A DNA stretch of 64,000 bases from Paramacrobiotus metropolitanus (Eukaryota > Tardigrada > Eutardigrada > Parachela > Macrobiotidae), in the NCBI RefSeq assembly GCF_019649055.1, contig NW_026570225.1, positions 1,736,001 to 1,800,000 of the forward strand, read 5' to 3'. A model generated the notes under the pieces. The model ran no database searches and had not been told where the DNA came from. It was given only the letters and a program-made list of their open reading frames with translations. Made by a program: the position numbers and the translations under genes. Of this stretch, positions 21,593 through 32,277 are shown one piece after another; within the stretch, counting starts at the first letter, position 1, and the number at the start of each line of letters is the position of its first letter.

Positions 21593-23834
21593 GTTAATTG
21601 AAAACGCACGATTTGTGGTGGGGATCGAGCGGAGCTCGCGATCCCCGTTGATGGGGGAGTGATACATGAGTTGTTGCCGGTACACAAAGTACGTGCCTGG
21701 CTAATTACGTGCCTGTTTAAACGGACAAAATCGTGTATGCAGTGTTATGCGATCGGCGAGATGGGTCGGTGCATGGCCGCCTGTAATAAGCGTTAGATCA
21801 TCGGCATACTGAACTAGCTTGTTTTCCCTAGCTTTGTATAATATGAGATCAGTTGAGGAATTCTTCGGCGTATTATTAAGTATGTACAGATCTAGTTAGA
21901 GAATTTAGACAGAGGCGGTGAACGATCGTGATTGTTTGTTTTTCTGATGTTTAGAGAAGAATCCACTTCTTTTCAATGTCCTCTTGCTGCTTCTCGAGTG
22001 TATAAATAAATGCACCGTTAAGAGATGTATCATACCGGTACCTTTCAAGAAATTCAGCGCGCGTACTATCAATCGTCGATGCTCCAATTACCCATCAAAT
22101 CTGCACCTTCGCCAGTTGCAGGCAGCATGAATTGCGTCTTTTCTCGACACATTCCGCTTCGTTTTTCTGTCAAATACGATTAATATAACATAGTATTCAG
22201 CTGGAATTTTTTCGTCTGGCGTAGTAGTACCGTAAAAGTGATAAAACCGTTGTAGTACCGGTAGGTTGATCCGTATGTTTATGGTAGCCAGCATATTGTA
22301 TCAATGCATAAACAACCAGTTTCGCAAGACCCGCCAACCAAAAGATGGCTATTGTACGTGCCATGCTTTGTTGTTGGTGTTAGAGGTGATCTGATGTAAT
22401 TCTCACGGTCTGCCTTGGCGCCAGTCAAAATATTTTAGTGGTACTTAAACTTGGCCAATGGTCTTGAATTGTTCACCAACTTATCTGCTACGAGCAATAC
22501 AGTACTTTACAGATACAGTTAATTTTGAGGCACACTGTCTGCATTAAGTGCGTTCCTATTCTTGTTTTTGTCTGTGTTCGCGCAAGCCGAACATAAAACC
22601 GAAAAACTATCACAAAAAATTTACATCAATTTCCTATTTGTTATGACGATGATCTTTTTATCAATCTAATGGAAAGGTTAAATGCGAGTACGTTACTGTC
22701 ATAGTATGACCTTTTCCAGTTACTATATTGACCTTTTTAATAATAAATGCAAGCGCTGGGACACTACTTGATAGTTAGAATTTTAAACTTTAAAAATTAT
22801 ATTGCAAGCTGTGTGCTACCTTCTAAAGTTCTACGCTTTCGAATACCGTATACATGCATACCGTAATTGTAATTAAGGGTTCCTTATGTACATGATGGTT
22901 ATAAATATATGGACGGACACTGAGCGGAAAAACAAAATTGCCGATACTTTTTAACGTCCATTTTGACTAGCGTTTTAATGTTCATCCGTACCTGTTCATC
23001 TGTGCTCACTGCTTACATAGGGCATTCCAGGTAGTATAATTACTTATAGACCTATTTTTTGACTTGGAGATCACATACAGTGTATCTGGGGTCACAAAAT
23101 CCTTACACAATTGGATGATTTCTAGCTAACTTTGCTCATCCAGTAAATCTATGCAGGAAAGTACAAAGGAAAGGCATTTTTGAGAAATAATAATAAATTA
23201 TACTTGCAATCTGACAACGGTTACGGTAGCTGGATGTTTATATACTGTAATCGGAGTGGCGAACACATTTTCCAAATACTGGATACCTTTGACATTAGTT
23301 TTCTATGGAAAACTGTGGCTGCTTGTATAAATATGAGTGCTGCTAGAATGCGTACCCTACCACAGTATTCGACTCTGAAATGCCGAACAGTTTCGCACCT
23401 GTAGGTCTACAATCAGCTCAGAAGAAAACGATTACTTGTTATCCACCACCAGAAACGTGTTCGATTGAATCGATTCATAAAGTTTTTACATATGAAAAAC
23501 ATCCCATGTACTGGACTATACTCGATGACTATCCGACAAAACTGAAGACCTTAGTCGGCGACGAAAAACTGTTAGCGTTCTGTGCATCTTTATTAATCTG
23601 GCTGGTTACGAGACAGCAACAAAAATTTAGCATTCGCTTTGGCACAAATGTCACAATCTGGGATAAAAAGCACAAGCCGTAGGAGCAACGCAGAACGGAT
23701 TAATCGAAATTGTTAAGCGTCAGTCTGTTCGTTATCAAAATAACTTTTACGACTATTGCAGCGCAGAACGTTCGCTATCGGCTAACGATACGATATCCTC
23801 TTCTTCTTCTTCCACTCTTCGTACAGTTCTGCAA
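21593..23834. other. Convergent intergenic region, no gene seen
   Basis: This stretch lies between the stop of the PTB-domain gene (+) and the stop of the repeat-module gene (-). It must contain both 3' UTRs. Open frames are under about 120 codons and show no domain. The TTTATT at about 23585-23590 is AATAAA on the minus strand, about 250 bp beyond the minus-strand stop. Confidence 0.5.
22005..22010 (+). terminator. Candidate polyadenylation signal of the PTB-domain gene
   Basis: AATAAA on the + strand, 413 bp after the stop codon. It is an AT-rich region, so this could be chance; transcript 3' ends would settle it. Confidence 0.35.
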
Positions 23835-26800
23835 TCAACAGTTAATTAATGTATGTATTAATGTGTGCAAGGAGAAAGGTTCGGAGAAAATAACCGCGGC
23901 GCACCTCGTTGTCGTGGTTTCCTCAATAATTGCATCCGACAGGCTCCACGTGTCATCATCCGCGCGACCTTTGAATTTCTCGAGGATTTTATCGGGTGAA
24001 TCTTCGATCTGCATTAGAATGTCACCCTCCACAGGGATGTCTTCCTCTCTAACGGCAACCTCCCTCCACTGACCATCAATCAGTTTCCGAACGACAGTGC
24101 GCTTCGTGCGTTTCGTTTCCGGCGAAACAGCATCTCCACGCCTAGAAAACCGCCAAAATCAACAACACTATAACAGCACAACGGAAACCTGGCATTCCAT
24201 TACCTCGCAAACGATGTATCTCTGGTTTCTTCTTCCGCTCCATCCGTCCGTCGTAATGTCCGGCTGGTTTTTTCCAGCTCTTCTAGACTAACCGCATCAC
24301 CCAGATTCTTCCGCTTCAGCTGCCCATAAGCTGCACTTCCCCCTCGTCGACTCCCCGACAAACTAGGCAGACTCTGCGACATACTGGCGTACGCTTCCAG
24401 GTTAGACTGAACGGCCGACGTCCCGCTCTCTTTCATGGCTTGGTCGCTGTGGAAACGGCTCTCTTCAATGGTCTCCTTCGTTTCCGTTGCATGCCGCTTA
24501 TAACTCTTCATTCCTTCCGTCTCCTCGCTGTGGCCGAGGGCAGCGGCGGATAGCTGTAACGTATCCCACTTCCGTAAAGGCGACGTATCGGCTGCGGTGC
24601 GCCGACGTTGATTGTTCTTTTCGATGGCACGTTCCAGTGCGGCTTCCAGCGGTGTTTCCTCCGGGAGATTGCCTAAATGTCGTTTCACAGGCACATCTCG
24701 GGCGTACATGGTGGACTTCTTTCTTTCTTCGGCGATGCGCACCCATTCCGGCTTGTCGTCTTCGGGTTCCGCTGTGTAAGCGGGCACCGTACGATGCGGC
24801 GCAGCAACGGATGTGACACGACGCCGTCCTTCTTGTGACGCCTCCGAGTAGCTGCGCTGCGACTCACTGCTTTTTTGGGTGACGGTAGTTTCCGTTTCCA
24901 TTCCAATTGGACGATATCTTGCTTCACGGCTCAACGGTCGTGTGGATAATTCCCGTTCCAACTCATTGGCTGCTTCTTCGAATTCTCTGAACACCCCGCT
25001 CTCGTCCGACCCTCGGCGTCTGCCAGAAACATCGCGAAACATGGATCCGCCTTGTGTTTCTACAATTTCTCGTTCTTGACGAATCCGCGCGGTGGTTTCA
25101 GTAATTCGTTCGTACACTTCCGCCTCTGGGGATAACACCTGCCCAGCGACTTCCTGTCGCTCATCTTTCTTCAGCGTGAAAATCTTTTCAGGATACTGTT
25201 TATTTTGGAGAATATCGCGTTCCATAGATGAGCGTAACTTGTCCGGACTGCCGGGTTTCTTCCACGGCGAATCCCTGGACGGTTCAGGCAGTTCCCTCAC
25301 CGCTGACATCGGGGTTGTCTCGCGCGAATACCCACCCGGGGTGGCCATTACCGGTGTTGGTGTAACCGGCGGCGTGGACCAGGGCGGTGTGGCCGACATG
25401 GTTTTGACGCTCTCGGGTGGTGAGCGTTTGCGTGACTCCGCATACATTTCCAGCGGGCCACCATGGCCGTCGTGTCGCTTATGAATCTCCGAGCCGTCCA
25501 GCGTCGCGTGGTAGGTGAAACCGTATGTACCCATCTCGGCGGACATAGGCGACCCGTGTCCGTCGACCTGTGCTTCGTAGACAAACCCCGAATACTCGGT
25601 TAAGGGCGGACTAGGCTGCTGTGGACTAGCGGAATACTGGAATCCCCCGGTGGCCGGCGAGAATGTGCGGGCCGTCGGTGGGGAGGGGGCCATGTACATC
25701 TGGCTTTTGATTCGAGGTTTGACGTTCATACTGATGGCCGACACTTCTAGATCCATGAACTCTTCGTCAATGGCCAAGTGTTGTTCCGCTAACCATTTCT
25801 TCTCGTCTGGAAGTATCACATCCTTCTCCTTTAAAATCCCCCCTAGAAATATCACACCGGTTGCAAAACAATCACGGTAGTTACCCTTTTTTAATAAAGC
25901 ATGCGTGCTCAAGCAAAGCAAAAGTGTGCAGAAATAATGGTGCAAAATTTCGATATCCCGCATTCCCTTCCGCTCCCAAAGCGTTCTGCCCCCAATAAGT
26001 GCTCTTCCCTGCGGTGATAAATACCCGCATGAGATCTAGAGTTTCATCCTTCCCATCACCTCCTCCCAACCGCGCCTGCATCTCCTGTAATGTCGGTCGT
26101 CGACCTTTCCCTTCGCTGATCACTGTCGACCGGCGTTTGGCCGGTCGCGTGACTTTTATTTCCTCTACTGGTTCTGGAACGAACGTTCCCCTCGTCGAAC
26201 CGAATATATCGTCATCTAATTCGCCACCGCTAAAAATATCAGGAGAAAACAGCGGCGAACGGACCTCTGGCTCCGGTTCCTTGGGCGGTGGCGGGGGTTC
26301 TGGTTTGGGGGGTTCGGGTTCAACAGGGGGTAGTGGTGGCGGAGGCGGTTCGGCAATGACAACTTTTTTGGCCGGTTTTGTTTTGGGCTTCTTTTTATCA
26401 CGCGGATCCAGAGAGGGTAGATAGGATCTGTCGCCCATAGCTTCCTCTTTACGTATTCGTGCCATCGAAGCAGGAGACAGCGAAGCCCGCGCAGCCTTTC
26501 GGCGATTTTCCCATCTAATCCTTTTTAATTTTCTAATTTTGGCCTCCAGCAAAACCGATTCCCAGCGAGGATCAAGTTTGCCACTATCGCCATGAAAACC
26601 AAAGGGAGACGGGTTCCGCGATCCGGGAAGGCTCATACTGAATGTCACATCCCGTTCAATCTTATTCAGATGTTTGGTAAACTGTAATTCCGCTTCCTCC
26701 CCATCACTCTCGTCCTTGGACGACACATTTTCATCATCGAAATCCCGTTTGTGTAATAGACCGATATATGCCCCGATTCGTTCGCGTTCTTCGTACGTGT

Positions 26801-29800
26801 AAACACCTTGAAAAGTGGACGGATACAACGTCTGACCTTCTTCGTCGGAGCTGCTGTCTAGGCCAGAATCTTTATAGGCCAACAGTCGATTCGTAAGGGA
26901 GCGCCTCTTCCGTGCGTAATGAACTAGCTCGGCGAAATCAACTGGGAAAAATAGATTAGCAACATGCATCAAGGACTAGTAGATCAGTTAGTATATGGCC
27001 ATTAAGCATTAGAAGCCAAATTCGAAATACAACAGTTTCCCGTTGAAGGCCTTACCATGCCCGATATGGCGTTCGCCCTGGGTGCCCACTTGTAAGTGAC
27101 GCGTCTCATCCAGCCATTCCGGATGCGGTCCTTCATAATCACCAGGACGCCGAGGATGATCGGGCACATCAAACTGGGAGGCATCACGGTAAACGCGATC
27201 CTTGCGCTGCTCCGAGCTGGTGCGCTCCCATATGCCTCGTTCATTGATGCGGCCGTACGTCTCGTGCTCTTCTAGGCGTGACATACGTGACCCATGGGTA
27301 GACTGCTCGAAACGTTCTATCATCGCTTCGGTCTGAGATTTCTTGGAGGCGGGGAAGATTTCTCGAAGTGCGAAAAGTAGCTGACGTTGCTGTTCCGATG
27401 TTAGTGGAGGACTGACCTACAACAAATGATACCCATTTTAGCGCCAATACGCTAATGGTCGTGCAATTAATTCCATTTCAAACATATTTATACACAAACT
27501 ATGGTAATCGTTAAAAAACAATGAAAAGTTCGTTTTTGCTAAACTGTTAGTGCGGTCCACTGCATTACAAATCACATACAATGTAAGGAAAGTGCGTCGG
27601 AAAGTAAACAATACTTACTTGGGTCATAGCATAGATTAACTGCTTCTCCAACCTGGATGTCAGCGTGAAAATATCGGAGCTGGCCGTCAGTAGTTGTTGT
27701 TGCTGTCGAGTGGTCAACGGTGGAATGATCAGATCGCTTCCGGTTAGTAGCTGTCGCTGCTGACGCACAGTCATCGGCGGCAGAAGCTGTACCAGCACAT
27801 TAAGGATTCTGCGTTGCTGTTGCTCGGTTAAGCGGGGGAAAATGTCACGGCTGGCAATAAGGAGCTGGTGCTGTTGTTTATGGGTCAGCGGCGGTTGAAT
27901 GTCGGCGAAGGCAGCCAACATTGCGTGTTCGACATCCAGCTCGATGGAAGTGATATCGACGTCCCGGAGATTGATATCCAAAGACTGGAATTCAGCGGCC
28001 TCATCTGGTTTAACATGTGTTATGTACAAAAAGCCGAATGTTCCCAGCGCTTTCGGCTGATAAGCTGTGGCTGTTAATTCCTGCGAAAAAAGCGGAAATA
28101 CTGTTGAAAAATAATAAAAAATTATTGTGTGACCTTTGCCCAAAATGCACATTTCAAGGTTAGTCATATATTGTACCGCAAGTGGACAAGTAATTAAACA
28201 TTTACCTGCAAAATCTGAGCAATTTTTGAAGGGGCTGGGAACAAGCGGTTAATACCGTTCAAAAACTGCTGCTGTTGGGACACACTGAGGGGCGGATAGA
28301 TATTCTCAACCACATGCACCAATTCTAATTCATCCCTAACTGACATAGGGACAATTCCCGCGCTGGCTCGCAGCAACTGCTCTTGTTGCTGATTGGTCAA
28401 AGGCGGTGAAATATCATTTCCACCCAACAACTGATGTAGCTGCAGCGGCGACAGAGGCGGGTGCACTTCGAATAGCGCCTTTAACAGTTTCTGCTGCTGG
28501 CTTTCTTCCAGTACCGGTATCAACTTGACAGCCGCGTTGAACAGTTCTTCTTCCTGTTGGACACTCAACGCCGGTTGAATCTCGTCTAGTACACTGAGTA
28601 CCGCTTTTTTAGCATCGAGTTCGATCGTGCGAAAGTCGATTTCCGTCATGTTAACAGGGCGACCACTGACCAACGCCAAGGAATCCACATGGGCCATGTA
28701 CAGGTATCCGTACACACCCAGGGCGCGTGATAACTGCGGCGTAGCCGGACGATGTCTTGAATCGGCGGAACGAGCTCGAGGTGTCCGTCGCCCGGTTGTG
28801 AATGGTGCTGGGACCCGATCCAGCTAACAAACGAGAATATTCAGCTTATACAATACAAAGAAGCTGATCAATGCACACGAAAAAAATGATGTATAGTTAA
28901 TGTTTATCAATATTTCATAAATGGTTTTTCAATAATGCCATAATCCTAAAATGACACGGAAAGCAAAATCGGGAACTATTGCCAATTAGACAATGGCGAT
29001 ATTTAAACTGTACAACACTTAAGCAGAATAAGTAGAAAAACTGCCATCAGATAATTGACTGATTAGTCAATTACCTTCAAAATTTCCATTACTCTTTCCA
29101 GTGTGGGGAACAGCATGCTGATGGCATGCTTGTACTGCTTCTGTTGTGAGGGCGTTAATTTCGGGTATGCATTCGCTGCGATGTAGTCCAGTGTCCGTTC
29201 TTGCTCTTCCGTAATTGACAGGATTTCGGCGCTGGCAATTAAAAGAAGTTCCCGCTGTTCCTCTGTTAACGGTGGGGAGACTTTTCTCCCCGCTAGGATC
29301 TGCTGCATCTGCATGTTGGTCAGGTCAGGCGTAATTAATGAAAGAACATTAAGGATTTGTTTTTGTTGAGTCTGGGTCAGCTCGGAGAACACTTCCACCG
29401 TAGCGTCGAACAATTCGGTGATCTGGTTAGTGGATAATGCCGGTTGGATGTCCGACAAAGCGGAGAGAACGGCTTTTCGAATATCCAGTTGAATACTGGA
29501 TGCATTAACTGTGTCCGGACTGAATGGACGCGACGAGTGTGCATCTACGTGGGTAGTATACAGGAACCCGTACAGTCCAATCGGTGGCTGCTGGGACATC
29601 GTAGAGGTAGTTGTTTCAGTTCGTGAAGTGTACTTGTTATTGACTGATCGATCAATCTGTGAGAATACAAAAATAAATCAGTATACAAATTTTCTGTCAC
29701 TGTATTCACGGGAGGACCGTTCAACAAATTTTGAGAGCAAAAATTACTAACAATAAGCGATGCGCCGATCAGTGGTGATCAGTAGCCTGTTGGTTTGCAA

Positions 29801-31493
29801 GGAGAAGACTAACAGAAAGTACCGGTCTCCTTGGCCTACCTGAATTAACTCGCGGGCATTCTGCAGATTAGGAAACAGCAGACTAATTGCCCTGACGTAT
29901 TGCTTCTGCTGGTCAACGGTCAATCTGGGATACACATTGGCCGCAATGTACTCTAGTGCATCTTCTTGTTCTCCCGTGACCGCAAATACTTCTGTGCTTC
30001 CTATCAACAATGCTTCCCTCTGTTCTGCGGTGAGCGGCGGCACCACAGTCTCGCCATGTAGAATCTGCTGTTGTTGCGTCGGCGTCAGAGCCGGCACGAT
30101 CCGCGAAAGCACACTGAGTGTCTGGCGTTGTTGGATGGTGTTCAGTTCCGTTAGCGTCTCTACCGTTGCACCAAAGAGTTCCGAAATTTGCTGTGGTAAC
30201 AGGGGCGGGTGAACTTCGGAAAGTGCCGACATGACGGCTTTCCGAATGTCCAGACGAATGGAGGAAGAGTCGAAAATCTCCAGTCGAAACGGACGGGTGG
30301 TATGAGCGTCAACGTGAGTGGTGTAAAGGTAACCGTAAATACCCAGCGCCAATGGCTGGGGACGGGAAGTGGGAGACGGAGTGACGCCGGTGTGGACGGT
30401 GTGTCTCTTCCGGCGAAGATCTTCGCTGACTTCTTGCGAACGACTCGTCTACAAAGAAAACAACTAAAATATTTTTCTGTTTTAGTTACTGCGAAAATGT
30501 TCTGAGAAAACCCTAGCATCTGCATTAGTACGTAAGGTGCAGTAAATAAATAGCAATAAGTTTGACACTAGTTTATGGCAATTACTATTTAAAGCGGCAC
30601 ACATCCTCGGGCCGGTGGTGACTGTACCTCGATTATTTGCTGTACAGTCTCCAGCGTCGGGAATAGCATAGTAATCGCCCACATAAACTGCTTCTGCTGC
30701 GACTCCGTCAGTCGTGGCTGCACATTAGCCCCAACGTATTCAAGCGCCTGTCGCTGTTCTCTGGTCAAAATAAAGGTTTCCGCGCTGGACACCAACAGTG
30801 TTTCCTTCTGTTCCCACGTCAGTCCCGGTACGATTTCGCTGCCCGTTAACAACTGCTGCATCTGGGAAATGCTGAGCGGCGGGTGAACATGTGATAGCGC
30901 GTGCCGTATGTCGCGCTGCTGGGTCACATTCAATGTACCGATAATCTCCACTGCGGTGGTGAACAGTTCGGTTGTCTGCTGAGTGGAGAGTGGGGGTTGG
31001 ATGTGCGATAGGGCGGATAGGACGGCTTTCCGGATGTCCAGCTGGATGGTCGAGGTGTCTAGTTTCTCCACAGAAAAGTGCCGCGTGGTCGTATCTACGG
31101 TGCTCGTGTAGAGGAAACCGTAAATTCCCAATGCCGGGAGAGGTGGCTGAACCGTTGGAGCAGGATGGACTTCGGTGCGAGAAGTTTGCTTTCGCCGGTG
31201 AACGGTGGTGGTTTCTTCGGTGCGGCGTAGTTGTTCCAGCTGAAAAAGTTTTATGACAGCGCAGTCAATATTTTTGTACTATTAAAGAGGTAAAATACTA
31301 GAGCAGGTAAAACACCTGCATAGAAACCTTTGGACACTTCAAATTCGCCAAGTAAAAACACTAATAAAATAAATAGGAAAAAACTCAGCAGTTAACCACT
31401 TACGCGGTCACTAACTATGTCTTCATAGCCATCGCTAATATTCATGATGGTTTCACCATAGTCGCCGTATACGATATCAATTCGAGTCACCAT
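23835..31493 (-). CDS. Repeat-module protein, distal half (gene B), about 2,060 aa
   Basis: Exons, in transcript order: 31493-31404 (starts MVTRIDIVYGDYGETIMN), 31239-30628, 30448-29840, 29656-29075, 28823-28206, 28080-27619, 27416-27056, 26941-26025, about 25828-24204, 24141-23835. All phases fit; the 26025/25828 junction is the least certain because several acceptors work. The protein has five 200-residue modules (G-x-Y-G-F-L-Y signature plus six 19-residue P-P-L-T-x-x-Q-Q repeats). Next come a charged Arg/Glu-rich segment, a Pro-rich segment with runs such as PPPPPLPPVEPEPPKPEPP, and a Ser/Arg-rich disordered region with two more signature peptides (YSGFVYEAQVDG, GTYGFTYHATLDG). It ends in a tail beginning KRTKRTVVRKLIDGQWREV. 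No signal peptide, transmembrane segment or catalytic motif was seen. I do not recognise the family. The first exon has no acceptor before its ATG, so it looks like a true or alternative start. The second exon could also be spliced from gene A (both ends phase 0), making one gene. Confidence 0.7.
26025..26941 (-). other. Charged and Pro-rich exon of gene B
   Basis: This is the phase-1-in exon after module 8. It begins VDFAELVHYARKRRS, then an acidic patch (SSSDEEGQT) and KIRKLKRIRWENRRKAA, a predicted basic helix. Then comes a proline-glutamate tract of about 45 residues (VEPEPPKPEPPPPPKEPEPE). It ends near LQEMQARLGGG. The composition suggests a flexible spacer. The donor is taken as the GTATTT after 26025; an alternative GTGATG donor about 35 nt earlier also works. 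Confidence 0.6.
27619..28080 (-). repeat. Repeat module 8, split by an intron
   Basis: This 154-codon exon has LGTFGFLYITHVKPD and five repeats (for example PPLTHKQQHQLLIASRDIF, PPLTTRQQQQLLTASSDIF). The sixth repeat (PPLTSEQQRQLLFALREIF) lies at the start of the next exon (27416-27056). Module 8 is thus the only one interrupted by an intron, and it leads into the non-repeat C-terminal part. Confidence 0.88.
28206..28823 (-). repeat. Repeat module 7 (206 codons)
   Basis: Phase-0 exon with a basic linker (FTTGRRTPRARSADSRH), signature LGVYGYLYMAHVDSL and repeats such as PALSVQQEEELFNAAVKLI and PPLTNQQQEQLLRASAGIV. It ends PSKIAQILQ at a GTAAAT donor. Confidence 0.9.
29075..29656 (-). repeat. 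Repeat module 6 (194 codons)
   Basis: Phase-0 exon with IGLYGFLYTTHVDAH, IQLDIRKAVLSALSDIQ and repeats including PPLTEEQRELLLIASAEIL and PKLTPSQQKQYKHAISMLF. It has the shortest linker before the signature of the complete modules. Confidence 0.9.
29840..30448 (-). repeat. Repeat module 5 (203 codons)
   Basis: Phase-0 exon with LGIYGYLYTTHVDAH, IRLDIRKAVMSALSEVH and six repeats including PPLTAEQREALLIGSTEVF and PRLTVDQQKQYVRAISLLF. Closest relative is module 6. Confidence 0.9.
30628..31239 (-). repeat. Repeat module 4 (204 codons)
   Basis: Phase-0 exon with LGIYGFLYTSTVDTT, then IQLDIRKAVLSALSHIQ and six repeats such as PPLSTQQTTELFTTAVEII and PRLTESQQKQFMWAITMLF. Modules 4, 5 and 6 resemble each other more than they do modules 1-3 (shared QLDIRKAVLSALS and LEYIAAN-like stretches). 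Confidence 0.9.
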
Positions 31494-32277
31494 TGTTCCA
31501 TAAAAAATCAACGTTTGCCCATATCTCTATAATACTCCACTGACTGCACTGATGCAAGATATTAGGTACCTATCCTTTATCAACCACCTAAAAACATCCC
31601 CACACCGCCTGACGGAAATGGCTGAGCACACAGACTGACGGTTTCCTGTAGTGGACTCTAGTCTATACAATTACGTGAGACGGCGCGCTATATTGGTTAA
31701 GCAGAGAAAATCTATTCATACCGCTGAGATAACAATAATGATCTTTTGTGATCATCATTTTCCAGCCCGATCCATATCCTCACAAACAAGACACCAGCAA
31801 AAACCCTTTTATATTCTCGTTTAGGAAAGGCCATCGCCAAACATTTCACCATTGTTGCTTTGTATTATGTAAGCCGCACGTGCATAATCGCTACCGAAGA
31901 GACTGAAGGCGAAGACCACTTCAGCCGGGCCAGACCGGTTTGAAAACTGTTTACGGAAGGCATTTAACTCAGGTGTTAATAGGATTTCCGTCCGCCATAT
32001 AATGGTTTTTGCGGGTCTCATAAATTATTATTGAATTTGGGTGTCATTATGATTAAAAATATCTTAGACACTCATGATACCCATGCAAAATTAATGTGTG
32101 CTAAAACCTAAAATGAATGAAATCCTGTCTGTGCACCGCGGTATACTCAAGCGTATTTCGAAAAATCTGCTCGTATTTGGTAGGATGGCAGAGCACAACG
32201 GAAAACGTAAAGTTGTCTGCCCGCTTTAAAAATCGATCATAATATTTTTATTGTATTATGAGTAAACTAATCTAATT

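Noticed and set aside
23380-23682. 100-codon + strand frame in the convergent intergenic region
   Set aside because: No domain or flanking splice sites, and AT-rich codon use unlike nearby genes.
24487-26424. Plus-strand frames opposite the gene B coding exons, some Gly/Ser-rich
   Set aside because: They mirror the Pro- and Arg-rich minus-strand coding sequence and disappear at its introns.
31821-32021. 66-codon minus-strand frame between the two halves of the module locus, considered as a last exon
   Set aside because: It has no acceptor that fits the phase-0 donor after 32356 in its open frame; alternatives are short and unsupported.
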